Assembly: GCA_018266775.1 (NCBI GenBank)
Contig: JAFDZS010000010.1
Location: 464,977 to 528,976, forward strand
Source: Bacteroidota bacterium
GTDB lineage: Bacteria > Bacteroidota > Bacteroidia > Chitinophagales > Chitinophagaceae
Direction of reading: 5' to 3'
DNA length: 64,000 nt
In this document: positions 45,076 to 53,409 of the stretch, one piece after another
Position numbering within the stretch: position 1 is the first letter of the stretch
Layout of the letters: every line of letters begins with the position of its first letter
The notes under the pieces: model-generated
Told to the model about the DNA's origin: nothing
What the model saw: the letters and a program-made list of their open reading frames with translations, nothing else
The model's database searches: none
Made by a program: the position numbers and the translations under genes

Positions 45076-46020
45076 TTAATGAAGTTGGCCTGTACCCGGC
45101 AGCGGGATGCTGATTCTCCATTCCACCCCCGCCATTCCATTTTCAATAAGCGTATCCGCAGTTACTGCATGGCTGGTGCGCTTATTGCCGGTGCTGGTTA
45201 ATTGTAATCTTTTAGTGGTTAAAGCCTTCGCATCTTTAATGGCATCCGGCAATGGCATACAGCTGTAAGGTGTGGCTGCCATCAGCGATTTTACAGTAAT
45301 AGCGAGTGACCGTTCCTGTTCCCTTACGCTTATTGCAATATGCCCATGCTGTATTTCAGCAGCTTTCATCACTGTGATACAACTTTCCAGGACGGGCTGC
45401 AGCAGCATGGCGGGCACATCAATGCCAATAGTGTCCGTTTCATTGTCCACATTAATATGGTAGTCAAATAACCCGGGCATGATCATGCATTGCGTGCGCA
45501 GGTATAATTCAGTAAATTCAAGTTCAGTTTCCAGTGTAGAAGTAATGGCGCCGGAAATATCCATGGCCTGCCGCAGGTAAACAGAAATTTCCCGCATGGC
45601 TTTAATAGCCTGGTCATTGCCGGAATGATTTTGAATTAACCGGCTTACATACGCAAAGCTTTGCTGTATAAAACGTGGATTGAGCTGTGTGTTCAACACT
45701 TTCAGCTTGTCAGCAGCAATTTGTTTGGCAGCCAGTTGTTTCAGGGCGTTTCTGTGCCAGTTCCACACCATCCAGGTACGTGCAATAAAAATGAGCAGTA
45801 TAATGATACCCGGTACAAGTACATTGCGGAAGGGCTGCATCCCGTTGTTTACCGCAGCCACCGGTGTGTTAACCGTAAATACATCCTGCTGAAAAGTGTA
45901 ATGCAACAGGGAAGAAAATTCCATAGTTAAAGTATTGCTTTCAACTGCCGTATTATTTTGTGCAGCAGTTGCAGCATAAAAAGCAAAGCAGCAAATCAAT
46001 ACTGTAAAGAGGCGTTTCAT
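45076..46020 (-). CDS. degenerate LytS-type sensor kinase (probable pseudokinase)
   Basis: A 314-residue membrane protein with signal peptide, one transmembrane helix (about 72-92) and a His_kinase-family (LytS-type) body. The site that is normally NPHF is NPRF (LNTQLNPRFIQQSFAYV), so the phosphoacceptor histidine is missing. The N-box Asn is replaced (VLESCITV instead of VENxIKHG), and no DNGxG motif follows (AITVKSLMAATPYS). Three independent losses argue for a non-catalytic partner. It starts 8 bp after its intact neighbour and probably regulates or heterodimerises with it. The frame is undamaged, so it is maintained. Confidence 0.82.
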   Translation of the reverse strand: MKRLFTVLICCFAFYAATAAQNNTAVESNTLTMEFSSLLHYTFQQDVFTVNTPVAAVNNGMQPFRNVLVPGIIILLIFIARTWMVWNWHRNALKQLAAKQIAADKLKVLNTQLNPRFIQQSFAYVSRLIQNHSGNDQAIKAMREISVYLRQAMDISGAITSTLETELEFTELYLRTQCMIMPGLFDYHINVDNETDTIGIDVPAMLLQPVLESCITVMKAAEIQHGHIAISVREQERSLAITVKSLMAATPYSCMPLPDAIKDAKALTTKRLQLTSTGNKRTSHAVTADTLIENGMAGVEWRISIPLPGTGQLH

Positions 46021-46027
46021 GTTATGG

Positions 46028-46834
46028 TCAGTTTAACTGTTGAACAGGAAATTGTATGATAAACGCTGAACCGTTTTTTTTGTCTGTGCGGTTTTGTAAT
46101 ACTGCATTTACTTTACCGGCATGTTTTGGATGCACTGCAAGCAGTAATCTTTTCCCAGGCATAGCAACACCTTTTGACTTTCGGGTGAAATAACCGATTT
46201 TATCTTTACTCCAATCATCTTTTAATCCGCGGCCATTATCTTTTATGCTGATGGTAACGATGTTATCTTTACAATCAATATTGATGGCAATAAACCCTTC
46301 ATATTGAATTCCGTTAAAACCATGTTTAATGCAATTTTCAATTACAGGCTGCAACAGCATATGGGGCACCATTATCTGCCTGAGATTAGTGGTGGGTAAA
46401 ACAAAAAAACCATAGCTGAATTGTCCTGGGTTCATACGCAACTGAATATCCATATACTGCCGGGCATTTTCAAGTTCTTCCAGTAACGGTACCATGCTTT
46501 GCTGATCATTGCCCAGCGTTCTTTTAAGATAAGCGCCAATATCATTAATTATGGCCAATGATTTTTCCGCCGTTTTGTTTTTGATATTGCCAATAACAAA
46601 TTCGAACATGTTTTGAATAAAATGCGGATGAATACCTGCGTTGGCAGCCTGTATTTTAATGTCCTGTTCATCCTGTTTCAGTTGCAGCCTTATCGTTTTC
46701 ATTTGCACATATAATCTGATGCAACTTCTTACCAAAAAGAATGCTATTGCCATTTCTGCAGCATAAATGCATAGTAAGAAATCAGGGAAGATGCTTAATT
46801 CCGGGGTTAACAAAATTTGTAAATGCCTGTTCAT
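46028..46834 (-). CDS. LytS-type sensor histidine kinase
   Basis: A 268-residue membrane kinase. One N-terminal transmembrane helix (about 17-38) is followed by a linker and the His_kinase domain with intact histidine (AGIHPHFIQNMFEFVIG, near 90). The ATP-binding part has the N-box VIENCIKHGF and DNGRGL. The domain lacks a sensory module apart from the helix. No LytTR regulator gene is adjacent, so its output partner is unknown. The upstream region carries GTAGA-N6-TCTAC at 46904. Confidence 0.88.
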   Translation of the reverse strand: MNRHLQILLTPELSIFPDFLLCIYAAEMAIAFFLVRSCIRLYVQMKTIRLQLKQDEQDIKIQAANAGIHPHFIQNMFEFVIGNIKNKTAEKSLAIINDIGAYLKRTLGNDQQSMVPLLEELENARQYMDIQLRMNPGQFSYGFFVLPTTNLRQIMVPHMLLQPVIENCIKHGFNGIQYEGFIAINIDCKDNIVTISIKDNGRGLKDDWSKDKIGYFTRKSKGVAMPGKRLLLAVHPKHAGKVNAVLQNRTDKKNGSAFIIQFPVQQLN

Positions 46835-46903
46835 AAAATAAGGTAATGGTTTGTTTCACGTTTAAATCCATAACAAAAGTGAAAACTTTACAGAAGAGTG
46901 AGT

Positions 46904-46919
46904 GTAGAATTACGTCTAC
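46904..46919. promoter_or_regulatory. GTAGA-N6-TCTAC inverted repeat upstream of LytS-like operon and ndh
   Basis: Same half-sites and spacing as 33195-33210, and the spacer also begins ATTA. It lies between the divergent genes starting at 46834 and 47064. Confidence 0.5.
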
Positions 46920-47034
46920 CGGCAAAAAATAATTACTGATGAACGTTTTCTTACAGGCAAATACCGGTTGCCGGCACAGGAAAATAATTATTTTAAGAAA
47001 ATTCTTAAAATTTCAAAAAATATTGAAAATTATG

Positions 47035-47042
47035 TATCTTTG
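47035..47042 (+). promoter_or_regulatory. -7 element of the ndh promoter
   Basis: TATCTTTG matches TAnnTTTG and ends 22 bases before the chosen ATG 47064; the -33 element is weak. Confidence 0.6.
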
Positions 47043-47063
47043 CGCTGTCTTAAATCACCGATT

Positions 47064-48347
47064 ATGAAACTCATTATTATCGGGGGCGGATTTGGCGGGC
47101 TCCGGTTGGCCCGTAACCTCAGTAATAAACCCGGCTTCGACATTATAGTAATAGACCGTTTTAATTTTCACCAGTTTCAACCATTGTTTTACCAGGTAGC
47201 CACCGCAGGGCTGGATGCGAGCAATATTTCTTTTCCACTACGGAAAGTTTTTCATCATAGTAAAAATATCCGTTTCCGTATGGCAGAAGTACAAAGCATC
47301 CATTCAACCCATCAGACTGTTGTTACAAACATTGGCGATTTTGAATATGATGCATTGGTTATTGCCACAGGAGCAGACACCAACTTCTTTGGCAATAAAA
47401 ATTTGATGAATCATGCATTGCCCATGAAAAGCACACTGGAGGCTTTGCAACTGCGCTATAAGTTGCTGCAGAATTTTGAACAGGCATTGAATTGTAATGA
47501 TGATACCGCGCTATTGCCTTACATGAATATTGTGGTAGTGGGTGGCGGCCCAACAGGCGTGGAACTCAGCGGCGCCATTGCCGATATGAAACGGTATGTA
47601 TTGCCCAAAGATTATCCTGAACTGGATTTCAGTAAGATGAAGATTTACCTGCTGGAAGGTACTAACCGTACACTGGCAGCCATGAGTAATAAAAGCAGTG
47701 AACAATCGCAACGCTACTTAGAAAAATTAGGCGTAACTGTGGTTACGAATGCCTTGCTGAAGGATTATGATGGTGAAACAGTAACCCTGCACAATGGTGA
47801 TACCATACCAACTAAAATGGTTATTTGGGCAGCAGGTATTAAAGGCAATGTACCGGCAGGAATTGACAACACATTAGTAGCAAGAGGAAACAGGATAAAA
47901 GTTGACCGGCACTGCAATGTGCAGGGTTTAAAAAATGTTTATGCCATTGGTGATGTAGCTTATATGGAAGAACCAGGCTGGCCTAACGGTCACCCGCAGG
48001 TGGCGCCCGTAGCAATGCAGATGGCAGATACGGTAGCGCAAAACCTGCGCCGTATTGAGATGAGAAGCAGTGAAAAATTACAGGAAGAGTTTGTGTATAA
48101 TGATAAAGGCAGTATGGCTACAGTGGGCAGGAACCTTGCCGTGGTGGACATGCCCAAACCTAAATTACATTTCGGTGGTTTTTTGGCCTGGATGATCTGG
48201 ATGGGATTGCACCTGATGCTGATACTGGGTGTAAAGAACCGCTTTTTTGTATTTTGCAACTGGCTGTATAATTATTTAACGTACGATCAGAATTTGAGGT
48301 TGATATTCACCAGGCGTCAGGACGGTTTGAAACCGTCAGACGCCTGA
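47064..48347 (+). CDS. ndh: type II NADH:quinone oxidoreductase (NDH-2)
   Basis: About 427 residues from ATG 47064; the frame reaches 46968, but the promoter at 47035 and the FAD motif at the very N-terminus (MKLIIIGGGFGGLRLARNL) fix the start. The enzyme passes electrons from NADH to quinone at the inner membrane without pumping protons. The second nucleotide motif is NIVVVGGGPTGVELSGAIA near 155, and the FAD site is NVYAIGDVAYME near 295. The C-terminal amphipathic or membrane segment is FLAWMIWMGLHLMLILGVKNRF. The last 11 residues (RRQDGLKPSDA) are encoded by a palindromic repeat inserted at the gene end. Confidence 0.93.
   Translation: MKLIIIGGGFGGLRLARNLSNKPGFDIIVIDRFNFHQFQPLFYQVATAGLDASNISFPLRKVFHHSKNIRFRMAEVQSIHSTHQTVVTNIGDFEYDALVIATGADTNFFGNKNLMNHALPMKSTLEALQLRYKLLQNFEQALNCNDDTALLPYMNIVVVGGGPTGVELSGAIADMKRYVLPKDYPELDFSKMKIYLLEGTNRTLAAMSNKSSEQSQRYLEKLGVTVVTNALLKDYDGETVTLHNGDTIPTKMVIWAAGIKGNVPAGIDNTLVARGNRIKVDRHCNVQGLKNVYAIGDVAYMEEPGWPNGHPQVAPVAMQMADTVAQNLRRIEMRSSEKLQEEFVYNDKGSMATVGRNLAVVDMPKPKLHFGGFLAWMIWMGLHLMLILGVKNRFFVFCNWLYNYLTYDQNLRLIFTRRQDGLKPSDA
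48311..48346. repeat. CAGGCGTC...GACGCCTG palindrome inside the ndh 3' end
   Basis: CAGGCGTCagGACGGTTT pairs with AAACCGTCaGACGCCTG around a GA centre. It has the same plan as 25751-25782. It supplies the final codons and the stop of ndh. Confidence 0.78.
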
Positions 48348-48365
48348 ACGGGTACTCCCGGAAAC

Positions 48366-48470
48366 GGTCAGACGTGGACGTCAGACCGCGTGGAGACTTC
48401 GCCATGGTCTGACGTCCACGTCTGACCGCGTGAAGTCTTCGCCATGGTCTGACGTCCCCGTCTGACCATG
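48366..48470. repeat. three-copy 40-bp array of GTCTGACG palindromes
   Basis: Near-palindromic 22-bp cores start at 48366, 48406 and 48446, each separated by an 18-bp spacer of the type GCGTGAAGTCTTCGCCAT. The period is exactly 40 bp. Copies differ by one to three bases, and the first core is in the alternative GTCAGACG orientation. The array lies between ndh and the DUF2071 gene. Confidence 0.85.
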
Positions 48471-48486
48471 TAAAAAACGCTTTACT

Positions 48487-49203
48487 ATGCCTGTAACATT
48501 TCTTTCTGCTTATTGGCGCAACCTGATAATGGCTAATTATATTGTTGATCCCGCATTACTGCATCCTTATCTTCCTGCGGGAACAGAACTGGATCATTAT
48601 GATGGTAACACTTATGTAAGCCTGGTGGGATTTATGTTTGAACAAACAAAATTGCTCGGTATTCCTGTTCCTTTGCACCGCAATTTTGAAGAAGTGAACC
48701 TGCGGTTTTATGTAAGGTATAATGATAAGGGAAAATGGAAAAGGGGAGTTGTGTTTATAAAAGAAATTGTGCCAAAGCATGCCATTACTTTTGTTGCCAA
48801 TACAATTTATCATGAAAAATATCAAACTATGCCGATGCGGCATAGTATTACAAATACTCAGGATGAAATGCAGTTGGAATACGAATGGCAATGTAGTGGA
48901 ATATGGAATCATGTAATGGTTGTAACAGGTAAACAGGCCTTACCCATGATAACCGGCAGCGAAGCATATTTTATAGCAGAGCATTACTGGGGCTACAGCC
49001 GTTATAACGAAAGCGTAACTTATGAATATGAAGTGAAGCACCCGGAATGGCAAATCTATCCGGTAAGAAGATACAGTATTGATTGCGATTTCAAAAAAGT
49101 ATATGGTGATGGTTTTGGATTTTTAAGTGATACACATCCCAGCAGTGTTTTTGTTGCAGCAGGTTCAGCCATTCGTGTAATGGGTAAACGGAAAATAGGT
49201 TAA
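48487..49203 (+). CDS. DUF2071 (YqjF-like) family protein
   Basis: A 238-residue cytosolic protein. Family features are the N-terminal FLSAYWRNLIMANYIVDPALLHPYLPAGTELDHYDGNTYVSLVGFMFEQTKLLGIPVPLHRNFEEVNLRFYVR and the C-terminal SDTHPSSVFVAAGS. The fold is thought to be acetoacetate-decarboxylase-like; the biochemical role is unknown. The gene is bracketed by copies of the same 40-bp repeat: the copy just upstream (48429-48471) and the one just downstream (49225-49268) are almost identical direct repeats. The gene may therefore have been inserted into, or duplicated with, a repeat array. Confidence 0.88.
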   Translation: MPVTFLSAYWRNLIMANYIVDPALLHPYLPAGTELDHYDGNTYVSLVGFMFEQTKLLGIPVPLHRNFEEVNLRFYVRYNDKGKWKRGVVFIKEIVPKHAITFVANTIYHEKYQTMPMRHSITNTQDEMQLEYEWQCSGIWNHVMVVTGKQALPMITGSEAYFIAEHYWGYSRYNESVTYEYEVKHPEWQIYPVRRYSIDCDFKKVYGDGFGFLSDTHPSSVFVAAGSAIRVMGKRKIG

Positions 49204-49220
49204 GTTTTAAGATGCGTTAA

Positions 49221-49268
49221 GACCGCGTGAAGTCTTCGCCATGGTCTGACGTTCCCGTCTGACCATGT
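49221..49268. repeat. further copy of the 40-bp GTCTGACG repeat
   Basis: Spacer GACCGCGTGAAGTCTTCG at 49221 and core at 49243-49264 match the upstream array with one or two changes. A more decayed piece (GCTGACATCCTCGTTTCACC) follows near 49320. Confidence 0.8.
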
Positions 49269-49360
49269 TTTCAAGATCATGGTGCTGCAAGCGCCTGAGC
49301 AATGAAAAATTCCTGATAGGCTGACATCCTCGTTTCACCATGTTCACAAAACTTCAGCAC

Positions 49361-49882
49361 TTACTTAAACCGTTTCAAAAATGCTTTCGCCCTTACCTTA
49401 AACGCCGCCGTTTGATTGGGCAATTGATCTTCTATCAATAATTTTACTTCAGGAATAATATCCGGGTATTGTGCGGCAAGATTGCCGAGCACAGTTAATG
49501 AAAATGCTTTAATGGCCACCATTTCATTGGGGCTTTCTAAAAAGCGAAAACAAATATCCATTACTGTGCCCTGGTATTTTTTGGGGATGTAAATATCCTG
49601 CATCAGCCGTATACTGTTGCGTTTAACCGCATTATGCAGGTTGGGTTGCTGCAGGTTTTTTAACAGCGCATTCCAGTGTTTGTGGATGAATTGCGGATGT
49701 GCCTGCACGCAGTAGCTGATGGGCCATGCAGCACGCTGCACCACGCGGTACTCATCGGTTAAAAATAAATGGAAGAGGGCATCAAACTTTTCCTGCGATG
49801 CGTTTACCCAATCCACAATACGGATGCACTGTGCTTTGGAATGTTCTTTTAAAATTTCATTGCGGAGGTTAAAGGCAGGCAC
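49361..49882 (-). CDS. HEAT-repeat-like helical protein
   Basis: A 173-residue all-helical protein with repeated patterns of HEAT type (EYRVVQRAAWPISYCVQAHPQFIHKHWNALLKNLQQPN, AVKRNSIRLMQDIYIP, NEMVAIKAFSLTVLGNLAAQYPDIIPEVKLLIEDQLPNQTAAFKVRAKAFLKRF). Such small proteins are common in Bacteroidota and their function is unknown. It starts 13 bp downstream of the aspartic protease-like gene in the same direction and may be cotranscribed with it. Confidence 0.78.
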   Translation of the reverse strand: MPAFNLRNEILKEHSKAQCIRIVDWVNASQEKFDALFHLFLTDEYRVVQRAAWPISYCVQAHPQFIHKHWNALLKNLQQPNLHNAVKRNSIRLMQDIYIPKKYQGTVMDICFRFLESPNEMVAIKAFSLTVLGNLAAQYPDIIPEVKLLIEDQLPNQTAAFKVRAKAFLKRFK

Positions 49883-49895
49883 AACTTAAATAATT

Positions 49896-50315
49896 TTATT
49901 TCAAATTCAATTGTGCAAAATAAGGATGTTCGGGGTTTACAATCAGTTCCTGCCTCCTGGGATGAATCAGCACATCCATTTCTTCCATTGGTATAGCACC
50001 CAGTAAAGGTTCATTATCACCTGGCAATATTACGGCATTGCATACTGCTGTCCGGTTTTTGAATTTAACTGTAATAGGCCCCACTACATCATGTTCTGCA
50101 ATGCTGCCATCGGCCATAATACTTTTTCTTTTTTCAATAAATGGTATTTGTAACTGACCCTGGATTGTTTCATTAATGGCCATCATATAGGCGCCACTAT
50201 CCACTACCATGCTTACATGCATGCGTTTAACTTCATCAATACTCAAATAATTCCGTCTAACCATTTCGAGGTCTCCGGAATTAATCAATTCAATATCTGC
50301 ATATACCATTCCCAT
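49896..50315 (-). CDS. retropepsin-like aspartic protease family protein
   Basis: A 139-residue protein of clan AA. The catalytic-type motif is VVDSGAYMMAINETI (DSG in place of the usual DTG, near residue 39). It is followed by the strand IMADGSIAEHDVVGPITVKFKNRTAVCNAVILPGDNEPLLGAIPMEEMDVLI, which has the ILPG..LLG flap and hydrophobic-glycine pattern. Single-domain members act as homodimers. Whether it is an active protease is not certain. Confidence 0.82.
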   Translation of the reverse strand: MGMVYADIELINSGDLEMVRRNYLSIDEVKRMHVSMVVDSGAYMMAINETIQGQLQIPFIEKRKSIMADGSIAEHDVVGPITVKFKNRTAVCNAVILPGDNEPLLGAIPMEEMDVLIHPRRQELIVNPEHPYFAQLNLK

Positions 50316-50354
50316 AGAATATTTTTATTTCAAATGTACTGCTTTTATTCAGTA

Positions 50355-51443
50355 CTAAAAACTGATCCAGTTCATCTGCCACTTACCATTACCATATTCA
50401 ACAGCGGGTAAAGGAAACTTTACAATGTTCAGAATATCCAGCGCAATACGAATGCCCTTCTTTTTAGTTTTAATTTTTGACAAATCAATATCCGGTGCCA
50501 AATACCATTGGCGGTAGCGTTTAATATCTGTGCGGTTGAAGGTGATAGTACCATTAGCATCTGTTGCAATATTATTTACCGCACCAAACATGCCTTCAGC
50601 ACCGGTGCCCACAGCAACCTGTAACCATCGCGGACATTTACTCTGCGGAAAAAATGATTTGATGTTGAAACTCAGCCAATACGTTTGCCCGTTATAATCT
50701 TTTAAAAAACGTTCAGCCGTGCTGGTGCCGAAAATTTTATCACTGCGCTGGTTTAGTTGCGGGTCGCTGTATTTTTTACGGTGAAAAGAAAATTTATATT
50801 GAATGCGCTGTTCATCCCAGGCCAGCTCCTGCGCAACAAATAAACCGCTGCCGAAAATATTGGCGCCAAAGTCGCCCCAGCTCCAGCCCCATTCGCTGGA
50901 AAAACCATCCAGCGTTTCAATCACCGTTTGGTAAAATGCGCCGCTCATTCCACCAATCCATATTCTTTTTTTGCGGTCAATACCGGTCCACCGCCATAAT
51001 TCCATGCTGGCCTTACTTTCAGCGTATGCACTGTACGCATGGCCGATCTTATCAATCTGCTGCCATTCAGGAAAATCGTTGAAGAAATGAAAGTTCGACT
51101 GCGGATAATTTTTATACCACGCATCATACAAACCCACCATGGCACCACTGTAGCCAATAATATTGGCAGCAGCAATAATCTTCACCCGTTTTTTTATTTG
51201 CTGTTTGCTTAATGCAGCAGTATCGTACAGCATATTGCCGGCTGCATAAGCAGCAGCAGGCTTAGTGTTATTGCCAAGTGTAAAATAATACAGAGCAGGT
51301 TTGGGTGCAGGAGTCATTGTAATGCCAGCACTGTCCTGCGCCAAACCAGTAGCGGCAACTGCCAGCAACAAAAGAAACAATATCAACCGTAAAGGAAAAA
51401 AGCTGCGCTGCAAACAGGAATGTTGGGGTGCAATACATTTCAT
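50355..51443 (-). CDS. DUF2279 family exported protein
   Basis: A 362-residue protein with signal peptide (LILFLLLLAVAATGLAQ, ending near residue 35). The DUF2279 core spans about 95-220 (AANIIGYSGAMVGLYDAWYKNYPQSNFHFFNDFPEWQQIDKIGHAYSAYAES..WGWSWGDFGANIFGSG), a region with several hydrophobic helices and conserved His/Asp. The C-terminal part is beta-rich. Function unknown. A TATTTTTG sequence lies only 8 bases before the ATG (plus 51451-51458); if it is the promoter the message would be nearly leaderless. Confidence 0.82.
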   Translation of the reverse strand: MKCIAPQHSCLQRSFFPLRLILFLLLLAVAATGLAQDSAGITMTPAPKPALYYFTLGNNTKPAAAYAAGNMLYDTAALSKQQIKKRVKIIAAANIIGYSGAMVGLYDAWYKNYPQSNFHFFNDFPEWQQIDKIGHAYSAYAESKASMELWRWTGIDRKKRIWIGGMSGAFYQTVIETLDGFSSEWGWSWGDFGANIFGSGLFVAQELAWDEQRIQYKFSFHRKKYSDPQLNQRSDKIFGTSTAERFLKDYNGQTYWLSFNIKSFFPQSKCPRWLQVAVGTGAEGMFGAVNNIATDANGTITFNRTDIKRYRQWYLAPDIDLSKIKTKKKGIRIALDILNIVKFPLPAVEYGNGKWQMNWISF

Positions 51444-51563
51444 CGTACTGCAAAAATAAACCTAACATTTGTTAATCAGTTACGAAATGCAGCAACAGTT
51501 GACCCCAATACACCATACTAAACCATCCGAACGAATAAAAATAACCAAAACAAATTGTACAAT

Positions 51564-51597
51564 TTTGCGCTATTAAAACCCGAAACGATTATTTTTG
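51564..51597 (+). promoter_or_regulatory. promoter of the phosphohexomutase gene
   Basis: TTTG at 51564-51567, spacer of 22, TATTTTTG at 51590-51597 (TAnnTTTG). The -7 element ends 23 bases before ATG 51620, as in the other promoters found here. Confidence 0.65.
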
Positions 51598-51619
51598 AAC
51601 TATATAAAAATTGCTCAAT

Positions 51620-53344
51620 ATGGAAGCGACTACACAAAAGAAAATCAACGACTGGTTAAGTGGACATTACGATCAATCTGTAAAAGATGAGATCACCCGT
51701 TTGCAAAAAGAAAATCCTGCAGAACTGGAAGATGCATTTTACCGCAATCTTGAATTTGGTACCGGTGGGTTAAGAGGGATAATGGGTGTGGGTACCAACC
51801 GCATGAATAAATACACCGTGGGTATGGCCACACAGGGTTTTGCCAATTATTTAAAACAATCCTTCAGCGGTGATATTAAAGTGGCGATAGCGCATGACAG
51901 CCGCAATAACAGCCGTTTCTTTGCTGAAACAACAGCAAATATTTTTGCTGCCAATGGCTGTAAAGTATTTTTATTTGAAGCGCTGCGCCCTACACCGGAA
52001 TTAAGTTTTGCCATCCGCCATTTAGGGTGCCAGGCAGGCGTGGTATTAACAGCATCTCACAATCCTAAAGAATATAACGGCTATAAAGCGTACTGGAACG
52101 ATGGTGCACAACTGGTACCGCCACACGATAAAAATGTAATTGTGGAAGTGGAAAAAATTGCCGGTGTGGATGAAGTGCAGTGGACCGGTGGCGAAGCCAA
52201 TATTTCCCTTATGGGTAAAGAAATGGATGATGCGTACCTGGAAATGGTGAAAACATTATCCGTATACCCGGATGTATGCGCCAAACAACACGATTTGAAA
52301 ATTGTGTACACGCCGATACACGGTACCGGTATTACGATGGTGCCCAAAGTGCTGGAACGCTTTGGCTTTACCAATGTAAGTATAGTGGAAGAACAAAGTA
52401 CACCTGATGGCAATTTCCCCACGGTAGTATACCCCAACCCTGAAGAAAAGGAAGCAATGAGTATTGGGTTGAAGAAAGCGCAGGCTTTGGATGCGGATAT
52501 TTTGCTGGGCACCGACCCCGACAGTGACCGTGTGGCCATTGGTGTAAAAGATAATAACGGAGAATGGGTGCTGATGAATGGCAACCAAACCGCAGTATTA
52601 GCCTTTAACTATATGATAGAAGCCCGTAAAGTAAAAGGTATAGCGCAACCGAATGACATGGTCATTAAAACCATTGTAACAACAGATATGATTGATGCCA
52701 TTGCCAGGGCTAATAACGTGGCCTGCTATAATGTGCTCACCGGTTTTAAATGGATTGCATCTATGATCAAAGAAAAAGAAGGCAAAGAAAATTATGTGAT
52801 AGGCGGTGAAGAAAGTTTTGGTTTGATGATAGGCGATAAAGTGAGAGATAAAGATGCCATCAGCGCTGTAGCATTGTTAAGTGAAATGGCCGCGTATGAA
52901 AAAAACAAAGGCAGGACTTTATTTGACAAGATGATTGACATGTACCTGCAATACGGTTTATATAAAGAGGCATTGGTGAGCATCACCAAAAAAGGAATGA
53001 ATGGTGTAGCCGAAATTAATGCCATGATGAAAGAATACCGCGATAACCCACCCACGCAATTAGATGGCGTAGCGGTTTCAGAATTGCTGGATTATGAAAT
53101 GCAGGTGGGTAAAAATTTATCCACCGGGCAAAGCTGGCCCATCACATTACCCAAAAGCAATGTGCTGCAGTTTGTACTGGCCGATGGCAGCAAAATATCG
53201 GCACGGCCCAGCGGTACGGAACCTAAGATCAAATTTTACTTTAGTGTGAAAGGTACTTTGAACAGTGTTGCGGATTTTAGTACTGCACAAAAAGCACTGG
53301 ATGATAAAATAGCACGGATTGTTATGGAGATGAAATTGAAATAA
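51620..53344 (+). CDS. phospho-sugar mutase (phosphoglucomutase/phosphomannomutase)
   Basis: About 574 residues from ATG 51620; a TTG nine bases upstream is in frame, but the promoter spacing favours the ATG. It interconverts 1- and 6-phosphates of hexoses in the cytosol. Motifs: substrate and phosphoserine loop TASHNPKEYNGYK (near 145), metal loop GTDPDSDRVAI (near 300), sugar-binding GEESFGLMIGD (near 395) and phosphate-binding RPSGTEPKIKFY near 530. The length fits the long (PgcA/ManB-type) subfamily. The sugar preference cannot be told. Confidence 0.95.
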   Translation: MEATTQKKINDWLSGHYDQSVKDEITRLQKENPAELEDAFYRNLEFGTGGLRGIMGVGTNRMNKYTVGMATQGFANYLKQSFSGDIKVAIAHDSRNNSRFFAETTANIFAANGCKVFLFEALRPTPELSFAIRHLGCQAGVVLTASHNPKEYNGYKAYWNDGAQLVPPHDKNVIVEVEKIAGVDEVQWTGGEANISLMGKEMDDAYLEMVKTLSVYPDVCAKQHDLKIVYTPIHGTGITMVPKVLERFGFTNVSIVEEQSTPDGNFPTVVYPNPEEKEAMSIGLKKAQALDADILLGTDPDSDRVAIGVKDNNGEWVLMNGNQTAVLAFNYMIEARKVKGIAQPNDMVIKTIVTTDMIDAIARANNVACYNVLTGFKWIASMIKEKEGKENYVIGGEESFGLMIGDKVRDKDAISAVALLSEMAAYEKNKGRTLFDKMIDMYLQYGLYKEALVSITKKGMNGVAEINAMMKEYRDNPPTQLDGVAVSELLDYEMQVGKNLSTGQSWPITLPKSNVLQFVLADGSKISARPSGTEPKIKFYFSVKGTLNSVADFSTAQKALDDKIARIVMEMKLK

Positions 53345-53358
53345 TTGCCCGAAAGCTT

Positions 53359-53387
53359 TTTGTCTTATAGCAATAAATGTATATTTG
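53359..53387 (+). promoter_or_regulatory. promoter of the TIR/ATPase operon
   Basis: TTTG at 53359-53362, spacer 17, TATATTTG at 53380-53387, ending 23 bases before ATG 53410. This is the best match to the Bacteroidota consensus in the window and shows that the two-gene unit is transcribed independently of the mutase gene. Confidence 0.7.
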
Positions 53388-53409
53388 TTTTGTAAAACGA
53401 TATACCTTC

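Noticed and set aside
53377..53409. Upstream ATG of the TIR gene.
   Set aside because: It lies inside the -33/-7 promoter; ATG 53410 fits both the leader length and the TIR N-terminus.
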